In this document: positions 8,908 to 18,962 of the stretch, piece after piece
Layout of the letters: every line of letters begins with the position of its first letter
How positions within the stretch are numbered: the first letter of the stretch is position 1
Assembly (NCBI GenBank): GCA_016350165.1
Contig: CP066225.1
Location: 1,798,001 to 1,862,000, forward strand
Origin: Planctomycetota bacterium
GTDB taxonomy: Bacteria; Planctomycetota; Phycisphaerae; Phycisphaerales; Phycisphaeraceae
DNA: 64,000 bases
Direction: 5' to 3'
Translations under genes and position numbers: made by a program
The notes under the pieces: model-generated
What the model saw: the letters and a program-made list of their open reading frames with translations, nothing else
Databases searched by the model: none
What the model was told of the DNA's origin: nothing

Positions 8908-10389
8908 ATGACTTGCCAAAGAAACCATAATATATTTGCAGCTATTCTGCGCTTGCAACCAGCCAAGCCCTCACTCCTGCTGCTATCTTCAGCCCTTCTA
9001 ATCAATGGCTGCAACTTCACGACCCCCATTCCAGACACTCCACTCAATCTCCCACAAGATTACTCGCAAACCACCACAGCCGAGCAAACATCCCCTCTGC
9101 CCGACCAGTGGTGGCAAACCTTCAATGACCCCGCTCTAAACCTCATCATTGAAGAAGCACTTGTTCACAACTTCAACATCCGCTCATCATGGGCGCGAAT
9201 CGAACAAGCTCGCGCTACTGCAATCCAGGCAGGCGCAGCACTATATCCGAATGTCGATTTCACCAGCAGAGGTTCACGTACACGCAACGAAATCAATTCA
9301 CCCTCCTCCCCCGGCCAACCAGCAAACACCACCTACTCAAACTCTTTCTCAGTAGGTCTTGCTGCTTCATATGAAATCGATCTGTGGAGTCGCATCCAAA
9401 CATCCCAACAGGCATCTGTTGCCGAACTCAACGCATCAAAACTCGATCTTCAAGCCGCAGCAATCACACTCTCATCACAGATTACAAGTAACTGGTACAA
9501 GCTGATCGATCAGCATCAGCAACGACGCATCCTCAATCAGCAAATCGAAGTCAACGAGAAGCATCTCGAAGTTCTGCAAGTCCGATTCAATGCAGGCCTC
9601 ATCGGTGCTCCAGACATTCTTCAACAGAAACAACTTCTCGAATCAACCATTGCTTCACGTTATCAGGTCGATTCACAAATTGAAGTCATCGAAAATCAGC
9701 TCGCCATCCTGCTCGGCTACCCACCCAATGAAGCGACCTTCGATGTTCCCGAAAATCTCCCCTCACTCCCACCACTTCCAAATACAGGTATCCCTGCGGA
9801 CCTGCTCAACCGTCGCCCTGATGTTCTCGCAGCATACATGCGTGTTGAAGCATCTAACTATCGAATAGCTTCAGCTATCGCTGATCGTCTGCCCAAACTC
9901 AGCCTTACTGTTTCAGGTTCAACAGACGCTGCACATCTCGAAGACCTCTTCGACAATTGGCTCGCAACCTTCGCCGCCAACATCGCCGAACCAATCTTCG
10001 ATGCAGGCCGAAAAGAAGCTGAAGTCGACAAGCAAAAAGCAATCAACGAAATCAACTTCGCATCTTGGAATCAGACAATCCTCACAGCTCTTCAAGATGT
10101 CGAAAACGCATTGGTTCAGGAAAAGAATCAGCAAAGCTATCTCGAATCTCTTCGGTCACAACTCAAAATCGCAACTGCTGTCGAAGAAGAAACGCGAAAC
10201 AACTACTACAAAGGTAACGGCGACTTCCTCCGAGTCCTAAACGCTCAACAGTCGCTACAAAACCTGCAACGCCAAGTCTCAACAGCACACCAACAACTCA
10301 TCGAACACCGCGTTTCACTCTGCCGCGCTCTCGCAGGCGGATGGGATATGCAAAAACCGCAACCACTCACAACAACCAAAACCAACTAA
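8908..10389 (+). CDS. RND efflux outer-membrane factor lipoprotein (NodT/OprM family)
   Basis: This 493-aa protein is the TolC-like outer-membrane channel of the efflux system. A lipoprotein signal peptide runs to a lipobox LINGC, with the acylated Cys at about residue 35. The NodT-family start of the mature part is typical (DQWWQTFNDPALNLIIEEAL), as are the two repeated helical hairpins, NRRPDVLAAYMRVEASNYRI in the middle and LQDVENALVQEKNQQSYLES late. ATG 8908 has a GGAAG 9 nt upstream; ATG 8887 in frame is the alternative. The gene lies 100 bp after the TetR gene and 62 bp before the membrane-fusion gene, which fits a single transcription unit. Confidence 0.92.
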   Translation: MTCQRNHNIFAAILRLQPAKPSLLLLSSALLINGCNFTTPIPDTPLNLPQDYSQTTTAEQTSPLPDQWWQTFNDPALNLIIEEALVHNFNIRSSWARIEQARATAIQAGAALYPNVDFTSRGSRTRNEINSPSSPGQPANTTYSNSFSVGLAASYEIDLWSRIQTSQQASVAELNASKLDLQAAAITLSSQITSNWYKLIDQHQQRRILNQQIEVNEKHLEVLQVRFNAGLIGAPDILQQKQLLESTIASRYQVDSQIEVIENQLAILLGYPPNEATFDVPENLPSLPPLPNTGIPADLLNRRPDVLAAYMRVEASNYRIASAIADRLPKLSLTVSGSTDAAHLEDLFDNWLATFAANIAEPIFDAGRKEAEVDKQKAINEINFASWNQTILTALQDVENALVQEKNQQSYLESLRSQLKIATAVEEETRNNYYKGNGDFLRVLNAQQSLQNLQRQVSTAHQQLIEHRVSLCRALAGGWDMQKPQPLTTTKTN

Positions 10390-10451
10390 AAACAAACAAC
10401 AAAAGATAAAACGAATACATCTATATAAAAGATGACTCACGGAGCATACGG

Positions 10452-11669
10452 ATGACAACTACAGCTTCCCCCAAACAACACACAGAACCAAAACGCAAGA
10501 AAAACGTTTTTCAAAGCGCGATCGCAATCACAATTCAAACCCTCATCACACTCGCAATTATCGCAGGTGGGCTCTTCGCCGCTCAATACCTATTCATGAC
10601 TGCCCCAAAAGCAGATAAAAAAGCTCGCGAAGTAAAACCAGTCCTCGTACAGACGCATGCTGTCAACACAACTAACTTCACCGTCCAGATCGAAGCCTTT
10701 GGCTCCGTTGAAGCTGCACGCTCAGTCAACATTCAGCCTCAAGTCTCAGGCATCATCACTCACATCAACCAAGACCTTGTACCAGGCGGACGCATTGCAA
10801 AAGGTTCAGTCATCTGCACCATCGATCCAGCTGATTACCAAATTACCATCAAACAGCGACAAGCTGATCTCATCAAATCCAAAAACGAACTTGCCATCGA
10901 GCAAGGCCGCCGCAATGTCGCACAACGTGAATACAACCTCCTCAACAAATCTGCTTCACCTGAAGATCTGAAACTCATTCTCCGAGAACCACAACTTCAA
11001 ACCGTCGAAGCAAACATCCTCACTGCACAGTCCGCTCTTGAGTCTGCTCAACTCAATCTTGATCGCACAACCATTCAAATGCCTTTCAACGCAATCGTCC
11101 GCACTAAAAACGCAGACCTCGGCACACTCGCTTCACAATCAACAAACATAGCATCCGTTGTAGGCACCGATGAATTCTGGGTTCGTCTTCTCATTCCGAC
11201 ACGTGATCTCAAGTGGTTCATCAATAGCGATATTACCGACCCACAGATCAATATCTTCAACGACTTTGCATGGAACGGCCAAAGTCGTGACGCATCACTC
11301 ATGCATCTCGTCACCGATCTCGATGACGGCGCACGCATGGCTCAAGTACTCATCAACGTCAACGATCCACTCACCATCAAATCTGAAAACGCAAACAAAC
11401 CACAACTACTCATCGGCATGTATGTCCGCGCAAACATTCAGGGTTCAACCCTTCATGACGTCTTCGCCATCCCAAACAACTCCGTTCATGACAACAATAC
11501 CATTTGGGTTCTCAAGCCAGACAGCACCTTGGACATTCGCACAATCACACCGATTTGGCAGGACAAAAACACCACTGTGTTTAAAAACGTCCTCAACAAC
11601 GGTGAAAAACTCATCGTCAGCCAAATCATCACACCTATCCAAGACATGAAACTTCAACCCGCCAAGTAA
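10452..11669 (+). CDS. RND efflux periplasmic adaptor (membrane-fusion protein)
   Basis: This 405-aa protein is the HlyD/AcrA-like adaptor that joins pump and outer-membrane channel across the periplasm. It has an N-terminal membrane anchor at about residues 24-48 (AIAITIQTLITLAIIAGGLF), then the lipoyl/barrel-sandwich strand VNIQPQVSGIITHIN, a long alpha-hairpin (ITIKQRQADLIKSKNELAIEQ and ILTAQSALESAQLNL), the returning lipoyl half (IQMPFNAIVRTKNADLG) and C-terminal beta-barrel domains. A GGAG lies upstream of ATG 10452. It sits between the outer-membrane factor and the RND pump genes, in the order expected for an efflux operon. Confidence 0.93.
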   Translation: MTTTASPKQHTEPKRKKNVFQSAIAITIQTLITLAIIAGGLFAAQYLFMTAPKADKKAREVKPVLVQTHAVNTTNFTVQIEAFGSVEAARSVNIQPQVSGIITHINQDLVPGGRIAKGSVICTIDPADYQITIKQRQADLIKSKNELAIEQGRRNVAQREYNLLNKSASPEDLKLILREPQLQTVEANILTAQSALESAQLNLDRTTIQMPFNAIVRTKNADLGTLASQSTNIASVVGTDEFWVRLLIPTRDLKWFINSDITDPQINIFNDFAWNGQSRDASLMHLVTDLDDGARMAQVLINVNDPLTIKSENANKPQLLIGMYVRANIQGSTLHDVFAIPNNSVHDNNTIWVLKPDSTLDIRTITPIWQDKNTTVFKNVLNNGEKLIVSQIITPIQDMKLQPAK

Positions 11670-11716
11670 TCTGACACCACGCTCCATGACACAGTTTTAC
11701 TCAACGAAAGATCAAC

Positions 11717-14700
11717 ATGAAAAAGCCCAAACTACATGATAGCGAAAGACGTGGCCCAATCGCGTGGATGTCTACAAACCCTGTCGCAGCGAACCTCATC
11801 ATGGTCGTTCTGCTCATCGGCGGCATCGTCTTCATGCTAAACTCGAAACAGGAAATCTTCCCTGAATTCGAACTTGATTACATCAGCGTAACCATCGCAT
11901 ACCCAGGCGCCTCACCCGAAGAAGTTGAAAACGGCATCGTTCTCGTTGTCGAAGAAGCAATACGTGGCGTCGACGGCATCAAAGAAGTCAATTCCTACGC
12001 CAATGAAGGCTCCGCGCGCGTTCAAGCTGAAGTACTCACCTCTGCAAACAAGCAGCAAGTTTATCAGGACATCAAAGCTGCCGTGGACCGTGTAACAACA
12101 CTTCCCGAAGAAGCTGAAAAACCCGTCATTTCAATCATCGCGCGACGCAATCGCGTCCTTGATGTCGTTGTCTCAGGCAACGTCAGCGATACCATTCTTC
12201 GCGACACTGCAGAAACCGTTCGTTATCGATTGCTCGAATCAAACACGATCACGCAAGTTGAAATGAACTGGATTAAGGATCATGAGATTCGCATTGAAAT
12301 TCCCAATGACACGCTTCGCTCATACAACCTCACTTTAAGCCAAATCGCTTCACGCATTCGCAACAGCGCAATCGAACTTCCCGGCGGTTCAATCAAAACC
12401 TCCTCAGGCGAAATCCTATTACGTATGGATGAACGTCGTGACTACGGCACCGAATTCCTCGACATCCCAATCATAACAACTCCCAATGGCTCAATCCTAA
12501 AACTTCGCGACATTGCAACCATTTACGATGACTTCGAAGACACAGACATCCAGTTCCTCAACAACGGCGTCCCTTCTATAGGAATCACCGTCAACCGAGT
12601 CGGCGATGAGTCTCCTCTTGCAGTCTCCGCCGCAACCTACGAACGCATCGATGCAATTCGAGCCTATCTTCCTGAGGGCATCGAAATCACGGTATCTGAA
12701 GACGATTCAATCATTCTCAAACAGCGTATCAACCTGCTTCTCCGCAACGCCTTCATCGGCCTCGCACTCGTCTTTGGCCTCCTTGGCATCTTCCTCGAAA
12801 TCCGCCTCGCCTTCTGGGTCATGATGGGCATCCCAATCTCATTCCTCGGCACATTCCTCTTTCTCCCCGCAGGCGACATTTCCATCAACATGATTTCACT
12901 CTTCGCTTTCATCATCGCACTCGGCATCGTCGTCGATGACGCGATCGTTGTTGGTGAATCTGTATACGAGTACCACCAGCAAGGCATGTCATTCAAAGAC
13001 GCTGCTATCAAAGGCGCGAAAGACATCGCCATACCGATCACTTTCTCAGTACTCACCAACATCGTCGCATTTATCCCCATGGCTCTCGTCCCTGGACCAA
13101 TGGGTAAGATCTTCCGCGTCATCCCATTCGTTGTCATTTCAACTTTCGCAATCTCACTCTTCGAATCACTCTTCATCCTCCCTGCTCACCTTGCTCACCA
13201 GAAGGAAAAACAATCACGATTCGGCAAACCAATCCATAACATGCAGCAGGCTTTCAGCCATGCATTCGTTAAAGCTGTTAAAACAACCTACCAACCATTC
13301 GTCAAACTTTGCCTCAACAATCGCTACGTCATTCTCTCAATCGGCACAGCAACACTCTTAGTTCTCTTCGGTTACATCGGCAGCGGTCGCATCGCCATGA
13401 CATTCATGCCACGCGTTGAATCCGACGTTTCGCAAGCCGTCGCCGTTCTTCCCTATGGTTCCCCATTTGAATCATCCCAAAAAATCAGCGAAAAAATTGT
13501 TGAAGCTGCAAGTAAAGTCGCTGATAAAAACGGTGGCGAAAAACTCTTCGAACGTTCTCACGCAATGATCAACAATAACACGGTCACCGTCACCGCAATC
13601 CTCACCGATGCAGACACACGACCAATCTCAACCGAAGAATACACAAAACTTTGGCGTAAACAGGTCGGCCAAATACCCGGTCTCGACTCCCTCTCATTCG
13701 CATTCGACCTCAGAGGCCCCGGCTCCGGCAAATCACTCACCGTTAAACTCTCTCACACTGATCTCGACGTGCTCGAAAAAGCATGTGCGAAACTCGCAGC
13801 TGAAATCGAAAAATTCCCTGTCGCTTCTGGTGTCAGTGATGGCTTCCAGGAAGGTAAATCACAACTCTCATTCACCATGACCCCACAAGGTCGTGCCGCA
13901 GGTTTAACCTCAGCCGACGTCGCTCGCCAAGTCCGTAACAACTTCTACGGCGCCGAAGCAATTCGCCAACAACGTGGCCGTAACGAAATCAAAATCATGG
14001 TTCGTCTCCCCGAATCAGAACGTATATCTATCCATCAGTTAGACAACCTGCTCTTGCGTACACCAGCCGGTTACGACATCCCACTCAAAGAAGCAGTCAG
14101 TGTCGAAACCAGTCGCGCATACACCAGTATCGATCGTCGTGACGGCCATCGCATGATCAAAGTCACCGCAAACGTCACACCCGATGCAGAAACTCAAAAA
14201 ATTATTACCTCGCTCACTGAGAAAACGCTCCCCGATTTAGCTCACGAATTCCCCGGCCTCAACTACTCCTTCGGCGGACGTGAACAGGATCGGCAAGACT
14301 CCATGAAAGCACTCATGCTTGGCTTCGTCCTCGCCGTCTTCGCAATCTACGCACTACTCGCCATCCCATTCAAATCATACCTCCAACCAGCCATCATCAT
14401 GGCTGCAATTCCATTCGGTATCGTCGGCGCAATCATCGGGCACATCATCATGGGCTACAATCTCTCAATCATGTCCATGATGGGCATCGTCGCACTCTCC
14501 GGCGTCGTCGTCAATGACTCACTCGTCCTCATCGATTACGCAAACAAACTTCACCGTGAAGGATACAGTGTTCTAGATGCTGTCACCTTCGCAGGTGTTC
14601 GACGTTTCCGTCCAATCATGCTCACAACCCTCACCACCTTCTTCGGCCTCGCCCCAATGATCTTCGAAACCTCAATTCAAGCGAAATTCCTCATCCCCAT

Positions 14701-14863
14701 GGCCATCTCACTCGGCTTCGGCATCCTCTTCGCAACACTTATCTCACTCGTCCTCGTCCCATGCCTCTACGTCATCATCGAAGACCTCAAAAACATCTTC
14801 CTCGGCTGCCCAATTGAACGGTCACACGATGAAGACGCTCTCGAAGAATTGCTCGCCAACTAA
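11717..14863 (+). CDS. RND efflux pump inner-membrane transporter (AcrB/MexB superfamily)
   Basis: This 1048-aa protein has the usual length of a hydrophobe/amphiphile efflux RND pump. Twelve transmembrane helices and two large periplasmic loops are expected. TM1 (NLIMVVLLIGGIVFML) is followed by the pore domain (ITIAYPGASPEEVENGI). TM4 carries the proton-relay Asp pair in IALGIVVDDAIVVGE, and the second half repeats the pattern with SGVVVNDSLVLIDYAN. It should export drugs or other amphiphiles using the proton gradient with the two preceding gene products. The sequence is complete with no frameshift. A weak hairpin with a T run follows the stop. Confidence 0.95.
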   Translation: MKKPKLHDSERRGPIAWMSTNPVAANLIMVVLLIGGIVFMLNSKQEIFPEFELDYISVTIAYPGASPEEVENGIVLVVEEAIRGVDGIKEVNSYANEGSARVQAEVLTSANKQQVYQDIKAAVDRVTTLPEEAEKPVISIIARRNRVLDVVVSGNVSDTILRDTAETVRYRLLESNTITQVEMNWIKDHEIRIEIPNDTLRSYNLTLSQIASRIRNSAIELPGGSIKTSSGEILLRMDERRDYGTEFLDIPIITTPNGSILKLRDIATIYDDFEDTDIQFLNNGVPSIGITVNRVGDESPLAVSAATYERIDAIRAYLPEGIEITVSEDDSIILKQRINLLLRNAFIGLALVFGLLGIFLEIRLAFWVMMGIPISFLGTFLFLPAGDISINMISLFAFIIALGIVVDDAIVVGESVYEYHQQGMSFKDAAIKGAKDIAIPITFSVLTNIVAFIPMALVPGPMGKIFRVIPFVVISTFAISLFESLFILPAHLAHQKEKQSRFGKPIHNMQQAFSHAFVKAVKTTYQPFVKLCLNNRYVILSIGTATLLVLFGYIGSGRIAMTFMPRVESDVSQAVAVLPYGSPFESSQKISEKIVEAASKVADKNGGEKLFERSHAMINNNTVTVTAILTDADTRPISTEEYTKLWRKQVGQIPGLDSLSFAFDLRGPGSGKSLTVKLSHTDLDVLEKACAKLAAEIEKFPVASGVSDGFQEGKSQLSFTMTPQGRAAGLTSADVARQVRNNFYGAEAIRQQRGRNEIKIMVRLPESERISIHQLDNLLLRTPAGYDIPLKEAVSVETSRAYTSIDRRDGHRMIKVTANVTPDAETQKIITSLTEKTLPDLAHEFPGLNYSFGGREQDRQDSMKALMLGFVLAVFAIYALLAIPFKSYLQPAIIMAAIPFGIVGAIIGHIIMGYNLSIMSMMGIVALSGVVVNDSLVLIDYANKLHREGYSVLDAVTFAGVRRFRPIMLTTLTTFFGLAPMIFETSIQAKFLIPMAISLGFGILFATLISLVLVPCLYVIIEDLKNIFLGCPIERSHDEDALEELLAN

Positions 14864-14896
14864 ATCGAATCAACAATTAATCTATCCCCGAAAAGG

Positions 14897-14921
14897 CTGT
14901 GTATTTACTGCACAGTTTTTT
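14897..14921 (+). terminator. Possible weak terminator after the RND pump gene
   Basis: A 5-bp stem CTGTG/CACAG with a 9-nt loop is followed by six T residues. It lies between the efflux operon and the convergent minus-strand gene. The stem is short, so confidence is modest. Confidence 0.45.
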
Positions 14922-14929
14922 CTTTTCAT

Positions 14930-17002
14930 TCATTCTTCCAACTTCGATATCGTCTTTTCGATCTCTTCCAAGCTCGCGTACTCACCCACCTCAACCAAAT
15001 GCTTTTTCGCTCGATCCCTCAAATCAACCCATCGACCAATCGCAGCATCCAATTCCTCATCACTCACCATAAGCAGATTCACATCTTCAAACACAATCTC
15101 CTCACCCAGTATCTTCTCCATATGCTCATAACTATAAGCCCACTTCGGTGCAGGCCTCAAAACAACATCACACTTCTTCGCCTCAACCCCGCTCGGCAAA
15201 CGATACCCATTCATGCGCCATTTCAATTCCTGCCCCACTCGCCCCTGATGATGCGTGACATATGAATACTGATCATACTCTTGACCATCAACACGCAAAA
15301 ACACACGGTAACACCAATCAGACTCGACGCGTCTCTCAATCCTAAACGTGACATGTTCACAATTCTTCCAAACATCAGCTAGCTTCGTACTATTTCTCGC
15401 AAGCACAAAATCCGCATGCCACTCATAATCTTTACCATCAGTCAACCACCACCCACTTTCTGTTTGACGACGTGTCATCACAAACTTATCACCACTATGC
15501 GCATACGGCGCATAATACTCCGTATCGCCCACCCGCTTATCCATCCGTATCTTCATCGCACTGACACACTTCAATTGCTTTCGAACCTTCACCGCCTTCT
15601 CTTCATCATCAACCAGCTCCGCCACTGGCTTCTCTTCAACAAACTCGACTTTATTCCCATCAATCAATACAACATGATTAATCACCTGTGTCTGCCCACC
15701 CAAATCCAACTCTACCTCAACAAGCAAATTCATCTGCATCTCTTCACCCTTAGATCGCGCAGCCACATCCTTAATCCCATCACGAAACTGTCGCATCAAT
15801 TCCCCCTCATCCAACCGACTCACCCCAACAATTGAAGCTTGAAATTCCTTCAGTTCATCCACCTCAATCACTTCATCCCCAAGCTTCAATCCCTTCAATC
15901 TCATACGCCACTCAACACCTCCCCAATTCCTCCCATTCGTTGATCGACTCCCCCTTCGCACAGCCGAACCGCGCATCCGCAAACTCATCGGCGTCCCCTC
16001 ATACCAACCATCCACAAACGATTTCACCCCATTCATATACTGACTATGAACTTTCATCCGCGTCTCATACAAATCCGCCGCGCAAACCTTACGAGGCAAC
16101 CTCACCTGCCAATGACGACACAACAATTCAACCCACCGCTTCTGCTCTTCCTCACTCAAAAACCCCTTCTCATGCAGTTCAAAAAGCGTTACCCCCCAAT
16201 CATTCTCCCAAGTCACTCCCTCAACTTCACTCAAGTCCAGCAATTTATTTCCCATCCCCTCATACAACATATCATTCCTCCCACCCCACATAGCGACACC
16301 ATTCTTTAACACAAAACCCCACGATCCATCCCATTCCAAATCCTTCTCCGCTGCTAAGCGCAAGATAGTCTCATTCACCTCACCCCACTGCCCATCCAAC
16401 GTCCAAGTATCCCCCTTTGGCTCGCCCGCAAGCACATCATTCAAAATCGCCCCCCACCACTTCCACGTCTCAGCCTCTGTATCATGCGCCCGCGCAATCT
16501 TAAGCATTCCATCTCTTACCAAACCCCACTCCTCCACCTTCATCTGCCCCGCCCCAACACCCACACGCTTCCACAACTCTTGACTCACCCCATCAACATC
16601 AAAACTAAGCGTCGGATTCTGCATCTCAAGCACCAACAACCACACAGGCTTCTTCCCATGCGCACCCTTCATTTTCCAATACCCCCAACCCATCACACCA
16701 ATCCCACCAACTCCACTCATCAGCAGCAACACACCCAACCACATCACCCACTTCCTTTTCTTCACATTCCCAACTCGCACACGCCGCCGCTTCTCACCAA
16801 GCTCAGCTCCACACTCCGCGCACACCTCCCCTATCCGTTGATTAGCCTCACGCATATCCTTCTTCATCCCCACCAAATCATATCCACACTTCCTGCAAAC
16901 AGGATGATCATCAACCTTCTTCCCCCACCACCCAATCACCCACATCAACATCCCCACGACAACGCAGCTCACAAGAAAATATGCCCAGAATATCAAATCC
17001 AT
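14930..17002 (-). CDS. Zinc-ribbon membrane protein, tandem paralogue 3 of 3, 690 aa
   Basis: The family is not known to me. Order of parts: transmembrane helix 1 at about residues 5-25; a zinc ribbon at 35-70 (CRKCGYDLVGM then CAECGAELG); transmembrane helix 2 at about 85-107; then a large probably extracytoplasmic region. It contains WGVTLFELHEKGFLSEEEQKRW near the middle and the end motif VVLRPAPKWA...LGEEIVFEDVNLLMVSDEEL, then a charged helix. The same plan and motifs occur in the next two genes upstream, so the three arose by tandem duplication. It is the last gene of the minus-strand run, 31 bp after paralogue 2. The ribbon should lie in the cytoplasm if both helices cross the membrane. 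Confidence 0.75.
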   Translation of the reverse strand: MDLIFWAYFLVSCVVVGMLMWVIGWWGKKVDDHPVCRKCGYDLVGMKKDMREANQRIGEVCAECGAELGEKRRRVRVGNVKKRKWVMWLGVLLLMSGVGGIGVMGWGYWKMKGAHGKKPVWLLVLEMQNPTLSFDVDGVSQELWKRVGVGAGQMKVEEWGLVRDGMLKIARAHDTEAETWKWWGAILNDVLAGEPKGDTWTLDGQWGEVNETILRLAAEKDLEWDGSWGFVLKNGVAMWGGRNDMLYEGMGNKLLDLSEVEGVTWENDWGVTLFELHEKGFLSEEEQKRWVELLCRHWQVRLPRKVCAADLYETRMKVHSQYMNGVKSFVDGWYEGTPMSLRMRGSAVRRGSRSTNGRNWGGVEWRMRLKGLKLGDEVIEVDELKEFQASIVGVSRLDEGELMRQFRDGIKDVAARSKGEEMQMNLLVEVELDLGGQTQVINHVVLIDGNKVEFVEEKPVAELVDDEEKAVKVRKQLKCVSAMKIRMDKRVGDTEYYAPYAHSGDKFVMTRRQTESGWWLTDGKDYEWHADFVLARNSTKLADVWKNCEHVTFRIERRVESDWCYRVFLRVDGQEYDQYSYVTHHQGRVGQELKWRMNGYRLPSGVEAKKCDVVLRPAPKWAYSYEHMEKILGEEIVFEDVNLLMVSDEELDAAIGRWVDLRDRAKKHLVEVGEYASLEEIEKTISKLEE

Positions 17003-17033
17003 AACCCATTAATCCCAAAATAGTTTTATCGAA

Positions 17034-18917
17034 TTAAAAGAACATCCCCATACCGCCATTTCGATCCTCGTCCTCATCCTTCTCAACATACACTCCATCC
17101 GTCTCAATATACGCTTCAACTTCTTCCGTCTTCTCAACAACCCCCTTTTCAACCAGCTGCTTCAAAATCCGAGGTCCAAGTTCCACAAGCCCCAGCGTCT
17201 CACGATCCAAATCCTCTTGTTTCAGCCTCAAAACATGTAACCCCTCATATACAATCTCATTCCCCGCAATATACTCCATATGCATCTTCTGCATCGCATA
17301 CTTCGGTGCAGGCCTCAGTATCAAATCAACCTCTTCAACCTCCAAATCCTGCGGCAAAACAAGGCCCTCTGACGCCAACACAAAACTATCTCGACCTTGC
17401 CACAATTCGCTACTCAAAATAACATACTCATCCTGCTCATACTCCTCCTCCCCAACACGCAGTACCACCTGATAACACACCTGCTCTTCCTGCTCTTCCA
17501 ATTCCACAACCATAAACCGTATTTCAGAGCCGGTAGTACCATTTCTCATCTCATCATTAAACCGTTCATAAAACGGCCTACGCCCCCCGCCTTCAGGCAC
17601 CAATAATACAAACCCATCAACACAATCCGCCCCTATCTCATACTTAGACGTCTCACGCGCATCAAACACAATTAGATCTTCATACTCACCTGTTACATTC
17701 TTTTCGTTCTGCCAATATTCTATTCCCTCCCGACGACGCTTCTGTACCGCTTCACTACCACCAAGCAAATAATAATTCCATGAAATATTCTTATAATATT
17801 CAACACCTAAATGTGCTGCAATCACAGGTCGCAACGTAATCTCATCATACTCCTCATATACACCCTCCTCTGCATCTTCAACAAGCATAAGATCCGCCGC
17901 CGCTTCCCCATTCCCCACCCACTCAAACATAAACTTATTCGAATAAGCCTGGCGTTTATACACCGCCCCACCCTCTTTCGGCTGCACCTCCACATCACAA
18001 ACAAGCTGCAATTCATGCAGTTCCTCTTTATCTAGGTCACGTAGCCCCTCAACTAACTCGCGCTTAGGCAACCAATAAATATCACCATCATTTCGCTCCA
18101 TCACACCATCCCCCACCAATCTGCAATCACCTACAATCTTCCCATCAAGCAACAATTGGCACTTCACAAACTTAATCGGGTTCGTTGCATACCCCGAAAA
18201 CCCACCATCATAGAACTTCTGAAAATTAAACTCACCATACCCCACACTATCATTCCACGCTTCCCATGACAGCTTACTTGGCCACTTTAACTCATTCTTG
18301 ATTTCAATCCGACCCACCCATTCCTCCCAATCCTCATCACTAAGCATCTCTCGACGATCCAACTGCAACATCATTGCACCAAACTCATAGATCCACTCAA
18401 CTTCTTCATCCTTCAACCGCAACATCAACCGTTCTTTAAGCCTCGCCCAATCCTCATCATCTAACTCATTCATAGACACTCTGCGATCCAACTCAAACAT
18501 CGACCAATACCAAAGCTCACCTCGGTAAGTCGCCGTCGCATCATCCACAAGCATCCCCCCCGGCTTCAAACTATTCCAACTAAAACCCTTCTTCGTCATC
18601 ACAATCGGAACAAGCCATCCCAACGCCAAACCAATTACAACCCAAAACACCCACACCCGCCTCACGCGATGCCCCATCTTCACCCCACACTTCAGATCAC
18701 CCAACTCATGCCCACACTCCGTACACTTCGCGTCCTGCCGATTCGCAAACGACCGCATATTCTTCGTCATCCCAACCAGATCATAACCACACTTCCCACA
18801 CAAAGGATGATCATTAATCCGCTTCCCCCGCCACGCCCAAACCATAAAAAACACACCAACAAAAATGATTCCAAATTCAATCGCACACAGCAAAAACAAC
18901 AACAACATGGAATACAT
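17034..18917 (-). CDS. Zinc-ribbon membrane protein, tandem paralogue 2 of 3, 627 aa
   Basis: This protein has the same plan as its neighbours: transmembrane helix 1 (residues 5-28), zinc ribbon (CGKCGYDLVGM, CTECGHELG), transmembrane helix 2 (VFWVVIGLALGWLVPIV), then a large unknown domain ending in LILRPAPKYAMQKMHMEYIAGNEIVYEG-type sequence. It is the most diverged copy: it is shorter, its middle lacks the clear WGxxLxxLHxxG segment of the other two, and it has an acidic C-terminal tail (VYVEKDEDEDRNGG). It lies between the other two copies with spacers of 45 and 31 bp, which suggests one transcript. Function is unknown. Confidence 0.75.
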   Translation of the reverse strand: MYSMLLLFLLCAIEFGIIFVGVFFMVWAWRGKRINDHPLCGKCGYDLVGMTKNMRSFANRQDAKCTECGHELGDLKCGVKMGHRVRRVWVFWVVIGLALGWLVPIVMTKKGFSWNSLKPGGMLVDDATATYRGELWYWSMFELDRRVSMNELDDEDWARLKERLMLRLKDEEVEWIYEFGAMMLQLDRREMLSDEDWEEWVGRIEIKNELKWPSKLSWEAWNDSVGYGEFNFQKFYDGGFSGYATNPIKFVKCQLLLDGKIVGDCRLVGDGVMERNDGDIYWLPKRELVEGLRDLDKEELHELQLVCDVEVQPKEGGAVYKRQAYSNKFMFEWVGNGEAAADLMLVEDAEEGVYEEYDEITLRPVIAAHLGVEYYKNISWNYYLLGGSEAVQKRRREGIEYWQNEKNVTGEYEDLIVFDARETSKYEIGADCVDGFVLLVPEGGGRRPFYERFNDEMRNGTTGSEIRFMVVELEEQEEQVCYQVVLRVGEEEYEQDEYVILSSELWQGRDSFVLASEGLVLPQDLEVEEVDLILRPAPKYAMQKMHMEYIAGNEIVYEGLHVLRLKQEDLDRETLGLVELGPRILKQLVEKGVVEKTEEVEAYIETDGVYVEKDEDEDRNGGMGMFF

Positions 18918-18962
18918 CAGTAGCTCCCTCGAAATTTTACTTACTTCTTAACATTCACCCCC

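Noticed and set aside
16484-17023. Plus-strand open frames opposite the three zinc-ribbon paralogues (several of 60-180 codons)
   Set aside because: They have His/Pro/Thr/Leu low-complexity composition, as expected for the complement of G-rich coding sequence, while the minus-strand frames are long and share conserved motifs.
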